Below, in pieces: positions 1 to 7,513 of a DNA stretch of 37,363 nt. The position numbers and the translations under genes are program-made. This DNA is from Bryobacterales bacterium (GTDB lineage: Bacteria > Acidobacteriota > Terriglobia > Bryobacterales > Bryobacteraceae). The notes under the pieces were generated by a model. The model made no database searches and had not been told where the DNA came from. It was given only the letters and a program-made list of their open reading frames with translations. The stretch covers positions 1 to 37,363 of the forward strand of contig JADZAF010000210.1 of NCBI GenBank assembly GCA_020852755.1, read 5' to 3'. The first letter of the stretch is position 1. Each line of letters opens with the position of its first letter.

Positions 1-606
1 AGACCAGCTTGCGGAGGAAGTGCAGGAAGGCACCGCGGAAGCGGGCGACATCTGCCTCCGGCACGCCTTCGAAAGTGAGGTACCGGTCGTAGTGCTCCTG
101 CCGCCTGGGGAAGGACAAACCCAGTTCCGGCGACCGCAGGCTCATCAGGGAGACGGCCATCTCGTCCTCTCCCGGACTGTTGAAACCGAGAATCATCTCA
201 TCCATCGGCCGTTTTCTGTCGGGCAGCCGGGACAGACGTTCGGAGAGCCTGTCCTCGCGAATCAGGAAGGTGTGCGGGTTGACGACCTCGAAGGAAGTGG
301 GGTAGGCATAGCGGCTGTCGACCGCCAGCAGGCGCTGCAGGAGGCTCGTTCCGCTGCGCCAGTGCCCAAGAATGAAGAGGGGAGGCGGGATTTCCGTTCT
401 CCGGACTGCTGACCTGGTTTCCGCAGGCTCGATTCGTGCATATCATCGCCAAACCGGTCCTCATCCTGGCGGCGCCACGTTGAGTTGAAGGCCGCCAGCA
501 TGGTCAGGTGCGCATACCGGCGCCAATAGCGGCTCTCCAGGGCGAAGCCGTTTTCCATCACCAGTTCAATCCAATCCGCTTCGGTGATTCCGAGGAGAAA
601 GTCCAC
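1..606 (-). pseudogene. Sulfotransferase family protein, 5' part, apparently frameshifted and cut by the window edge
   Basis: Two reading frames together look like a PAPS-dependent sulfotransferase (Sulfotransfer_3-like). The first frame, from a GTG at 606, gives VDFLLGITEADWIELV and a NSTWRRQDEDRFGDDM stretch, the usual N-terminal helix region. The family's PAPS-binding segment, LFILGHWRSGTSLLQ, is read in a different frame at about 379-340 and stays open to position 1. The second frame opens only after a TGA at 445-443, so the switch must lie at about 442-395. An AGGTGG sequence sits just upstream of the GTG. This is either a real disrupted gene or a single-base assembly error; I cannot separate the two. 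The 3' end is outside the window. Family assignment rests on recognised motifs only. Confidence 0.66.
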
Positions 607-906
607 TGTCCACCTGAAGTTGAAGCGGGGGGATTCTCGAACGCATCCGCCCGAAGCACAAGTGTACCACCCGCCGCCGCAGGGCGAGTCTTCCGCAAGT
701 CCGCCTGCGGAGTCCCGATGATAAAACGCTCTTCGACTTCCCAGGCAGCGTCGAGGGCGGCTGCCCGCACGAAGAACCCGCGGTGTTCCTGCCGGGCCAG
801 CCGGTCGCAGGAGCGGGGAGATCCTACAGCAGGCCGGCGGGGCGCGTCCCGGGCGGGGGGAGCGCTGCCAGGCCACGCCGAGGGCCGAGCGCGCGCAACC
901 CGCCGG
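607..906. other. Non-coding gap between fusion gene stop and sulfotransferase start
   Basis: No convincing gene lies here; the short open frames on both strands lack family resemblance. It holds a GC-rich 9-bp inverted repeat (833-841 with 899-907, GCCGGCGGG/CCCGCCGGC) whose right arm touches the stop codon of the upstream gene, and a possible extended -10 element for the sulfotransferase at 661-669. Confidence 0.5.
661..669 (-). promoter_or_regulatory. Possible extended -10 element for the sulfotransferase gene
   Basis: On the minus strand the sequence reads TGGTACACT, a TGn plus TACACT extended -10. A start site near 654 would give a leader of about 48 nt to the GTG at 606. No good -35 is visible, so this is weak. 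Confidence 0.25.
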
Positions 907-3900
907 CTACTCCCACTGGCAGAGCGACTCGACGTAGGCCGCGGACCCGTCGCGCAGCCAGCCGTCCAACTGGGCCGGCTCCTTCAACTGCTGGCCGCGC
1001 CAGCGGGGGACGGCGATGAAGCGGCAGTCCAGTTCGGACAGGGCGGTCATGTCGCCCCAGAGCTTTTCGAACTGGCAGACCGGATAGACGTCTTCCTGGC
1101 CCTTGCCCCAGCGCTTCTTGACGTCCTTGATGGTGACGTAGGTGGGCATGCGCAGGGCCACCGCGCGGACGCCGGCCGCCACCCGCTCGTCGTTCTCCAG
1201 GGAAGAGCGGTCGAGCCCGAACAGCTCCAGCAGCCGGTCGATGTCCAGCCAGGTGGTGCTGGAGTTGTACCAGGTAAGGCCCGATTCCACCTCTTCACCG
1301 GGCAGCGCCAGGCCTTCCACCAGCCGGACGCGGCCGTCCACGCGGGCCAGGCCGCCGCCGCGGTCCTCCAGGTGGCGGGTGATGACCTCGGTGGTGGCCG
1401 CCGCACCGCTCTCGATGTGCCACCCCAGAATCCCGGGGTCCACGTCCGCGCCCAGGGTATCGACGTTGTGGACCAGCAGGTACTTCAGCCCGGGACGGGC
1501 GCGCAGCATGTCGAGCAGCACGCCGTTCCGCAGCAGGTTGGGCGTCTCGTACCAGTGCCCGACCGGGTGCAGGCATTGCGCGGGCAGGTTATCGGTATAG
1601 TTGCTGCCTTCGCCCGCCGCCAGGGCCCAATGGATGAGGGCGGCGCGCACGCTCTCGCGCATCTTTTGCTGCCGCTCGTCGAGAATCTGCTGAGCCGTCT
1701 CCTCCCAGGCGAAGCGCAGATCGCGCACCATGGGGACCAGGCGCAAGCCGATCGCGCGGCCGGGGGAGAGCCGCAGGCGGTCCGCGCAGCCGTAGTGATC
1801 TTCAGCGGCCAGGTAGCGCTGGATGGCCTCGTGGGTCAGGTAGCTGGTGGTGACCACGTGCGGAACTTCTTTCCCGAAAAGGCGGCCGGTGCGGCGGCTC
1901 TTGGCCAGGTGGATCTCGAGGAAGTTGCGGTGCCGGCCGCAGGCCTTCCAGAACGGATTCAGCGCCTTGACCGCGCCCGCCCCGCGCGTCCAGCGGGTGC
2001 CGGCGCCTCCGGCCAGCGTCACCACGGCGACCGCGCCCGCCGCGATGGCTTCGCGCCCGATGGCGGCATACCGGTCCGGCAGCCCGGCCGTGGCGTCGCA
2101 GATGTCCTCCGCCCGCACGTCCTCGATGACGGTTGTGGGGGGCAGGCGGTTCTGCATCAGGCCGATGCGGCCGGCGCGCAGGTCGGCCTGGATCTGTTCG
2201 TGCATCACCCGGTCGAAGCCGTGCTCGGAGAGCAGGGTCTCCAGGCTGCGCGAGGTTGAACTTTCAGCGGCTTCGCCGCGCGGCAGCACGCGGTCCACGA
2301 TGGACTGCACCGCCCGGCCGAATTCGGGCAGGGTCCGGGAGGCTTTACCGAAGCACTCCAGTTCGGCGCGGCGCGAGCCGGGAAGCACGCGCGGATCCGA
2401 CCGGATGAGCGCCGGGACCGCGTGGACGTAATAGGCCGGCGGCATCAGCGCTCCGCCGCCTCTCAGCATTTCGGCCCAGGAACCGCGCTCGTTGACGGCG
2501 AAGTCGTAGACCACCGGCTCCATGGCGAATGGCGCCGCCGTCTCCAGGCGCCGCTTGATCCCGCTCATCAGCGCCTGGAGGCGCTCCTGGGCTTCCAGCC
2601 TGCGCCCGGGATGGAACATGAAGCCCATGCCGCCGCCGGCCATGCCGCCCAGCATCCAGAAGCCCCGGAAGTCTTCTCCGAACTCGTCCCGCACGGCGCG
2701 GATGAGCGACTCGGTGTAGTAGTTGGTAGCCCAGGGAATAATGCTCTGGATGGGGCCGAAGAAGTTGGCCTCCGTAGCCCGGCCGATGGCCGCCACGTCC
2801 CCGCGGCGCAGCAGATCCACCAGGCGGTCGAAGATGCCCATGGCATCCAGCCGGGCCTTCCATTCGGCCTCGGAGCGCAGCAGGTACTTCTCGGTGACCA
2901 TCTCGAGGATGGGCCCCACATCCTGAGCCATGCCGCCGTGAACCAGCACCAGGCTGTCCTGCAGGGCCCGCCGGGTCCCGGGAGTAATTTCCTCACCGCT
3001 GAACACGTGGTGCCGGGGCAGCAGGCAGCCGCGGCTTACAGCATACTCGGGATCGCCTTCGGACGCCTCTACGCCGCAGATGAGCTTAGCCCCGGGCCAC
3101 AATCCGCCCGAGTCCTGCCAGCCGCCGCCGGAGCCGGCCAGCCACTCGCCGAGAATCGCCCGGGCGGCGACCAGGCGGCGGTCGGCGTCTTCCAACGGTC
3201 CGGTGAGGGAACGGATCTGGCGAGTGGCGCGGGTGCAGACGGAGATCAGGCAGGCCAGCAGGCTGGTGGAAACCGCCAGGCGCGAGCCCTTGGGGATGTC
3301 GTTGACGCGGCTGACCAGTTCCAGGCCGTGGCCCGGCCGCCCGGTCAGGCGGGCCAGCAGATCCCCCAGCGGCGCTTCGGAGCCTTCCATGGCCGGGGGG
3401 ACGATTCCGGAGGCGATGGCGGCCGCCTTCAGCAGGCCCAGATAGTCGCGGCCGAAGTCGAAGACTTCCGCGATCGAGGAGATGTCGGTGGCGCTTTCCA
3501 GGTCCACGCTGGCCAGGCGCAGCACCGGCTCGTCGATGACACGCAGCCAGGCTTCCACCGGAGGGCCGGGAGCGCGGCCGGAGCCGCGCACCGCCAGGTC
3601 GATGGAGACGTTGAGGACCCGGGCGCCTTCGGGAAAGTCCATTCCCAGGAAGAAGATGTCGCTCCATCCGGAGTGGCTCAGGTCCATGCGCACGGGGGTG
3701 ACTTCCCGCAGGATCGGGAACGTGCCGGCGGCAGGGTCGCGCTCCAGGAGTTCCTTGCGGATGGAGAGCGGGTAGTCGTCCGGGTGCCCGGTACGGGAGA
3801 GCCAGTTGTTGCCGCGAAAGGAGCGCACGCTGAGCCGGACCTGGTTGGCCAGGGTCTGGAACGCAAGACCCCGGTAGGCCGCCGCCAGGGCGCTCGAGAG

Positions 3901-4233
3901 GGCGGCCCCCGGTCCGCTGCGCGACTGGAGGTCGAGCAGCAGGTTGATGGCCTGCTCGAAGCGCCGGTTCAGGATGTGGGTGGCGGCGGCGAAGGGGATC
4001 AGGCCCCCGGGAGCCACGCCGGGCTTGAACGGCAGATGGAAACGGTGAATGGCGTAGAGGAAGAACTGGGCGCGGACGCGCTCGTACAGGTTGTCCGAGG
4101 TACGGCGGAAGCGGTCCAGGACCGCGCATTCCTCCAGCAGCGCGGCGGGGCCGGCCGTCCGGCAGAAGCCGTCCAGGGAGCGGTTGCGGACTTCCGGGTC
4201 ACGGGCCGTGATGATGCCGGTCAGATCACTCAT
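907..4233 (-). CDS. GHMP sugar kinase / UDPGP-type nucleotidyltransferase fusion protein
   Basis: This 1108-residue protein appears to phosphorylate a sugar at C1 and then load it onto a nucleotide, in the manner of FKP or Arabidopsis-type sugar salvage enzymes, but with the kinase first. Kinase signs are NDIPKGS plus an STSLL helix (311-326), GGWQDSGG (370-377) and GGMAGGGMGFMF (529-540). After a linker, the UDPGP domain starts near residue 720, with LAGGAGTRW (740-748), KALNPF (756-761) and a later HNVDTLGADVDP segment. The kinase phosphate loop reads KGSRLAVSTS instead of the usual Gly-Leu-Gly-Thr-Ser-Ser pattern. The start ATG overlaps the stop of the upstream nucleotidyltransferase by 8 nt (ATGAGTGA), so the two are translationally coupled. 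Substrate unknown; cytoplasmic. The fold assignment is firm, the specific sugar is not. Confidence 0.8.
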   Translation of the reverse strand: MSDLTGIITARDPEVRNRSLDGFCRTAGPAALLEECAVLDRFRRTSDNLYERVRAQFFLYAIHRFHLPFKPGVAPGGLIPFAAATHILNRRFEQAINLLLDLQSRSGPGAALSSALAAAYRGLAFQTLANQVRLSVRSFRGNNWLSRTGHPDDYPLSIRKELLERDPAAGTFPILREVTPVRMDLSHSGWSDIFFLGMDFPEGARVLNVSIDLAVRGSGRAPGPPVEAWLRVIDEPVLRLASVDLESATDISSIAEVFDFGRDYLGLLKAAAIASGIVPPAMEGSEAPLGDLLARLTGRPGHGLELVSRVNDIPKGSRLAVSTSLLACLISVCTRATRQIRSLTGPLEDADRRLVAARAILGEWLAGSGGGWQDSGGLWPGAKLICGVEASEGDPEYAVSRGCLLPRHHVFSGEEITPGTRRALQDSLVLVHGGMAQDVGPILEMVTEKYLLRSEAEWKARLDAMGIFDRLVDLLRRGDVAAIGRATEANFFGPIQSIIPWATNYYTESLIRAVRDEFGEDFRGFWMLGGMAGGGMGFMFHPGRRLEAQERLQALMSGIKRRLETAAPFAMEPVVYDFAVNERGSWAEMLRGGGALMPPAYYVHAVPALIRSDPRVLPGSRRAELECFGKASRTLPEFGRAVQSIVDRVLPRGEAAESSTSRSLETLLSEHGFDRVMHEQIQADLRAGRIGLMQNRLPPTTVIEDVRAEDICDATAGLPDRYAAIGREAIAAGAVAVVTLAGGAGTRWTRGAGAVKALNPFWKACGRHRNFLEIHLAKSRRTGRLFGKEVPHVVTTSYLTHEAIQRYLAAEDHYGCADRLRLSPGRAIGLRLVPMVRDLRFAWEETAQQILDERQQKMRESVRAALIHWALAAGEGSNYTDNLPAQCLHPVGHWYETPNLLRNGVLLDMLRARPGLKYLLVHNVDTLGADVDPGILGWHIESGAAATTEVITRHLEDRGGGLARVDGRVRLVEGLALPGEEVESGLTWYNSSTTWLDIDRLLELFGLDRSSLENDERVAAGVRAVALRMPTYVTIKDVKKRWGKGQEDVYPVCQFEKLWGDMTALSELDCRFIAVPRWRGQQLKEPAQLDGWLRDGSAAYVESLCQWE

Positions 4234-5092
4234 GGGCAGCCGCTCTTCCGGTTTCGGCCTGGCGCGAGGCGAGGATTTCCAGGATCAGGGAGAGCACGTC
4301 GCTGGACTCGCGCCCGCTGAGCGCCAGGGCCACCTGGGCGGTAAGGAAGCCGTAGCGGACTCCCAGGTCGTAGCGGCGTCCCACGGCCAGGGTGGCCAGG
4401 TACTGCTCGCGGCGGGCCAGTTCGGCCAGGGCGTCGGAGAGGGTCGGGCGCCGGCCGCCCTTTTGGAGCAGCTCGCCCAGGATTTCGAACACCGCCGGCG
4501 TGAGGACGTGCATGCCGAAGAAACACAGGTAATATCCGGCTCGCAGGCCGGTGCAGATGAGGCGCTGTTCGGCCTCGGTGGGCGTGGGCTTTTCAATAAC
4601 CGTCTCGATGCGGTAGACGCCCGGGCGCCCGCCGAGGCGCGGCCCGGCCACCGCGCCGTAATGCTGCAGCTGCGTCTCCCGGGTGGCCTGTACGGCCGAG
4701 GCGGCGCAGTGCTCGCGTTCCGCGAATTCGATGAGCGGGCGTGCGCAGCCGCGGGCGCCGTGAGCGATGAAGATATGATCGCCGACCACGTGCAGGAAGG
4801 GGTCATTGCCGGCGAATTCGCGGGCGCAGTAGATGGCGTGCCCGTAGCCCTGGCCGTCGCGCTGCGGGATGAAGGCCAGGTGCCGGGCCTCCTCGCCGGC
4901 AGCTTCCGCGTAGGCCTGCTCGTCGCCCGGATGAACCACCAGGGCGATATCGTCGATGCCCGCCTCGCGGACGTGGCCGACGATGATGCGCAGCACGGTC
5001 TTGTCGACGCCGTCGGAATCGATCAGGGTCTGGAGCGGCAGGGTGCGCTGGTAGGGAGCGGCCGCGGTGATGACTGCCTTCTGGATTCGCAT
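4226..5092 (-). CDS. Divergent UTP-glucose-1-phosphate uridylyltransferase-like nucleotidyltransferase
   Basis: A 288-residue NTP_transferase-fold protein resembling GalU-type enzymes that make UDP-sugars from sugar 1-phosphates. It begins MRIQKAVITAAAPYQRTLP, where the normal Gly-rich nucleotide loop (AAGxGTRxxPxTK) is replaced by AAAPYQRTLPLQ. Later parts are GalU-like: GYGHAIYCAREF, VVGDHIF (the Asp of the metal site), VIEKPTP and YDLGVRYGFLTA near the C terminus. I chose ATG 5092 because homology starts there; an in-frame ATG at 5116 adds eight unconserved residues. It is the first gene of a two-gene unit with the kinase/uridylyltransferase fusion (8-nt overlap). The unusual loop suggests a specialised subfamily; activity on glucose 1-phosphate is inference. 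Confidence 0.78.
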   Translation of the reverse strand: MRIQKAVITAAAPYQRTLPLQTLIDSDGVDKTVLRIIVGHVREAGIDDIALVVHPGDEQAYAEAAGEEARHLAFIPQRDGQGYGHAIYCAREFAGNDPFLHVVGDHIFIAHGARGCARPLIEFAEREHCAASAVQATRETQLQHYGAVAGPRLGGRPGVYRIETVIEKPTPTEAEQRLICTGLRAGYYLCFFGMHVLTPAVFEILGELLQKGGRRPTLSDALAELARREQYLATLAVGRRYDLGVRYGFLTAQVALALSGRESSDVLSLILEILASRQAETGRAAAHE

Positions 5093-5195
5093 GCTTTGGA
5101 TCCCGCGATCCACCATCGTAACCCGCTTTGCCGGGCCGCGACCGCGGGATGCCCCGGGTTCCGCTATGCTGGTTTGAGAGGAGATAAGGAAGCAA

Positions 5196-5522
5196 ATGAG
5201 TTGTGGTGGCGTCCCCCCGTTCGAAGAGCCGATCCCGCCCGGCGCCCGGAAGGTTTTCTGCGTGAAGTTTCAACGCGAGATGAGGGGTCTCGACGAGGTG
5301 CCTTTCGAGGGGCATCCGCTGGGTCAGAAGATTTACGAGAACGTGTCGAAAGAGGCCTGGAAACTCTGGGTCGAGCACATGAAGATGATCATGAACGAGT
5401 ACCGCCTCAACCTGGGCACCCGCGAGGCGCAGGAGTTCCTGATCAAACAGATGGAGGAATACTTCTTCGGAGAGGGGGCGGCCCTCCCGCCCGACTACGT
5501 ACCTCCGAGAGCCAAGGGATAG
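5196..5522 (+). CDS. YggX family Fe(2+)-trafficking / oxidative damage protection protein
   Basis: A 108-residue protein of the YggX family, small cytoplasmic proteins linked to labile iron handling and protection of Fe-S clusters. The family core KVFCVKFQREM (19-29) carries the single conserved Cys (Cys22, equal to Cys7 in E. coli YggX), followed by GQKIYENVSKEAW and MIMNEYRLNL. It has about 15 extra residues at the N terminus. A strong Shine-Dalgarno region (GAGGAGATAAGGA) precedes the ATG. It stands alone, divergent from the sugar-activation genes and convergent with the ATP-grasp gene. Confidence 0.9.
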   Translation: MSCGGVPPFEEPIPPGARKVFCVKFQREMRGLDEVPFEGHPLGQKIYENVSKEAWKLWVEHMKMIMNEYRLNLGTREAQEFLIKQMEEYFFGEGAALPPDYVPPRAKG

Positions 5523-5612
5523 CCCCGCAGCCACCAGGCGCGGCGCACTCGAGGCCCACATTCCCACAGTGCGGCGGCACTCCTGCCGGCGCGATCCCCG
5601 CCGCAAACCGGG

Positions 5613-6872
5613 TCACACGCCGCGAAATACCCGCAGGTCGGTCGCGATGTCGAAACGCAGCCTGGCGTGAGCCGCTCGCAGCGCTTCTTCGACAACCTCC
5701 GGACTTTCCCCGCGCGCGAAAATGAAGCCCAGGTAGCTGGAGCCTTCCGGCAGGGGTGTCAGCCGCTGTCCCTCCTTGGCCGTGACGACGACGTCCTCGA
5801 TTCCGCGCACGGAGCGGCTCTCCGCCACGCCCGACACGCCGTGGTAGATGCCGCCCTTGGGGATCGGGATCATCATGACCCCCGAGGCCGGATCGGCCGG
5901 CTGCGCGGCGGCCACGTCCTCGCCCAGAGCGTGCCGCAGCACCAACTCCTCCAGGGACACCGGGCACGCCCCGCCCGGCAGCCTGAATCGCAGGGCCCGC
6001 GCGCACAGGCCGCCGATGGGCCGCGCGGCCGCTTCCAGCATCCAGACCCCGCGCGAATTGCAGCGCATCTCCGCGTGCACCGGCCCGTGGGTCAGCCCCA
6101 GCGCCTGAACGGCCCGCTGAACCGTCTCGACGATCCCGCTCTGCGCCGCCGCATCCGCGCGCGAGGGAGTCACGTAGATGCTCTCCTCGAAGTACGGGCC
6201 GTCCAGGGGATCGGGCTTATCGAACAGCGCCAGGGTCTGCAGGCGGCCCGCGGTGAGAATCCCTTCGAGAGCGAACTCCCGGCCCTCGATGAAACTCTCG
6301 ACCTGCACGTACTGGTTCTGTTCCTCTTTGAGCCGCCGTATGTCCACGCTTTCAAGCAGAGCCCGGATGCGCGCCAAAGCGGCGCTGAATTCGGATTCGT
6401 TGTCCGCGCGGATCACCCCGCGGCTTCCGGAAAGACCCAGCGGCTTCAGCACGCACGGAAACGGAGGCGGGGGCCATGCGGTCTGACGCAGCCGCATGCG
6501 AAAGTAGGAGGGCACGTTCAGACCGGAGCGTTGAAACGCGCGGCGGGCCAGGTACTTATTCCGGCAGGCTTCGACGGATGCCGGCGAGTGGTACGGCAGG
6601 CCCAGCCGCTGTGCTGTCATGGCGGCCAGCAGCGTGGGGTGATCGCCCACTGCCACTATCCCGTCGAACGGGCCTTCCAGCGCCAGGCGGCGCGCGTAGG
6701 CGGCGGAGTGCTGGAAGCGAACGGTGATGGCGTTATCGCCCCAGGGGTTCTCCATCTTCCTGCATTGGTCGGTGGCCAGCACCAGTTCCACGCCCAGTTC
6801 CCGCGCCGTCCGGGCGAAGACGCGGGTCTGGTATCCGGTGATGCTGCCCAGCAGCAGGATTCTCTTGCGCAC
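5613..6872 (-). CDS. ATP-grasp enzyme, L-amino-acid-ligase-like
   Basis: A 419-residue ATP-grasp protein. It has an N-terminal pre-ATP-grasp Rossmann-like part (RILLLGSITGYQT), the ATP-binding segments FPCVLKPLGLSGSRGV and VESFIEGREFALEG, and the metal-binding HAEMRCNSRGVWMLEAAAR stretch. The C terminus (SGVMMIPIPKGGIYHGVSG ... SYLGFIFARGESP) resembles the LAL_C2 domain of bacterial L-amino-acid ligases, which join amino acids into dipeptides using ATP. Carbamoyl-phosphate-synthase-like ligases are the alternative. The open frame extends to an ATG at 6929, but that codon sits inside the divergent gene's start; GTG 6872 just before the conserved RILLLG strand is more likely. No biosynthetic partner genes adjoin, so substrates are unknown. 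Confidence 0.8.
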   Translation of the reverse strand: MRKRILLLGSITGYQTRVFARTARELGVELVLATDQCRKMENPWGDNAITVRFQHSAAYARRLALEGPFDGIVAVGDHPTLLAAMTAQRLGLPYHSPASVEACRNKYLARRAFQRSGLNVPSYFRMRLRQTAWPPPPFPCVLKPLGLSGSRGVIRADNESEFSAALARIRALLESVDIRRLKEEQNQYVQVESFIEGREFALEGILTAGRLQTLALFDKPDPLDGPYFEESIYVTPSRADAAAQSGIVETVQRAVQALGLTHGPVHAEMRCNSRGVWMLEAAARPIGGLCARALRFRLPGGACPVSLEELVLRHALGEDVAAAQPADPASGVMMIPIPKGGIYHGVSGVAESRSVRGIEDVVVTAKEGQRLTPLPEGSSYLGFIFARGESPEVVEEALRAAHARLRFDIATDLRVFRGV

Positions 6873-6915
6873 GGCCCTGATTCCATTGTAGGAAGGCGGG
6901 CCGGCCGCATGGGGA

Positions 6916-6921
6916 TAAAAT
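6916..6921 (+). promoter_or_regulatory. Possible -10 element directly in front of the 6928 gene
   Basis: TAAAAT ends six bases before the ATG at 6928, so transcription from it would begin at or next to the start codon and give a leaderless message. No -35 at the right distance is seen; the nearest TTG (6886) is too far. Tentative. Confidence 0.25.
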
Positions 6922-6927
6922 GGGATC

Positions 6928-7503
6928 ATGTATAGACCCTTCCGGTTTATGCTGCCGTTGCTGCTGCTTGCCCCCGCCTGGGGACAGGTCGTCCGTCCTG
7001 TCTCCGTGCTCCAGCGCTATCTCGAGCTGGCCGATTCCCAGGTGGAGACGATTCTTCGCAATAACGAGGACTACAACCGCTACTCGCGGGAGAAACAGAA
7101 CCGCATCGCGCAAGTCCAGAGCGAGATTGCCGAGGAGACGGCAAAGGAATCGCTGGACCCGGCGGCGCTGGGCATACGCTATGCGGAGATCGAGGTTCAC
7201 TGCCGGCAATTGAAAGAAGAGGCCGCCAGAACCCGGAACCTGAACATGGCCGCGCTCAACGACGCGCAGAAGACGAAGCTGAAGGCGCTGGAAGAGGCGG
7301 TGAAGCTGCTGCCGGTGATTTCCGAAGCCGAGTGGACCAACCTGCTGGGCACCTATTCGGGCCCCCCGTTCCTGTTCAACAGTACGACCGCCCGCACCGA
7401 CGGCGCGCGGCTCGGGACCTTGATCCCGGGCGTCGCGGGCTGTAGCCCCGCGGTTTCGACGCGCTGGTTCGACGCGAGCACATTTCAGCCCCCGCAGCCC
7501 TAA
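6928..7503 (+). CDS. Secreted helical protein, Spy/CpxP-like (LTxxQ-like motif)
   Basis: A 191-residue exported protein. Residues 1-20 form a signal peptide (LPLLLLAPAWGQ, probable signal peptidase I cleavage after Gly or Gln). The mature part is mostly charged alpha-helix (about 30-130) and contains ALNDAQKTKLKALEEAVKLL, which resembles the LTxxQ motif of periplasmic Spy/CpxP-type proteins. The last 45 residues are Ser/Thr/Pro-rich with two Cys in the mature protein. Chaperone or stress-sensing roles are inference from the fold. It is divergent from the ATP-grasp gene and convergent with the 806-residue secreted protein 10 nt away. Confidence 0.7.
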   Translation: MYRPFRFMLPLLLLAPAWGQVVRPVSVLQRYLELADSQVETILRNNEDYNRYSREKQNRIAQVQSEIAEETAKESLDPAALGIRYAEIEVHCRQLKEEAARTRNLNMAALNDAQKTKLKALEEAVKLLPVISEAEWTNLLGTYSGPPFLFNSTTARTDGARLGTLIPGVAGCSPAVSTRWFDASTFQPPQP

Positions 7504-7513
7504 GCGCGTCTTC

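Noticed and set aside
508..2259. Long plus-strand open frame (583 codons)
   Set aside because: Antisense to the kinase/uridylyltransferase gene, which shows clear family motifs; long shadow frames are normal at this GC content.
2422..4320. Long plus-strand open frame (632 codons)
   Set aside because: Antisense shadow of the same fusion gene; composition is His/Gln/Gly-rich without domain resemblance.
5575..5588. Small CGGCA/TGCCG hairpin between convergent genes
   Set aside because: Only five base pairs and no T-run on either strand.
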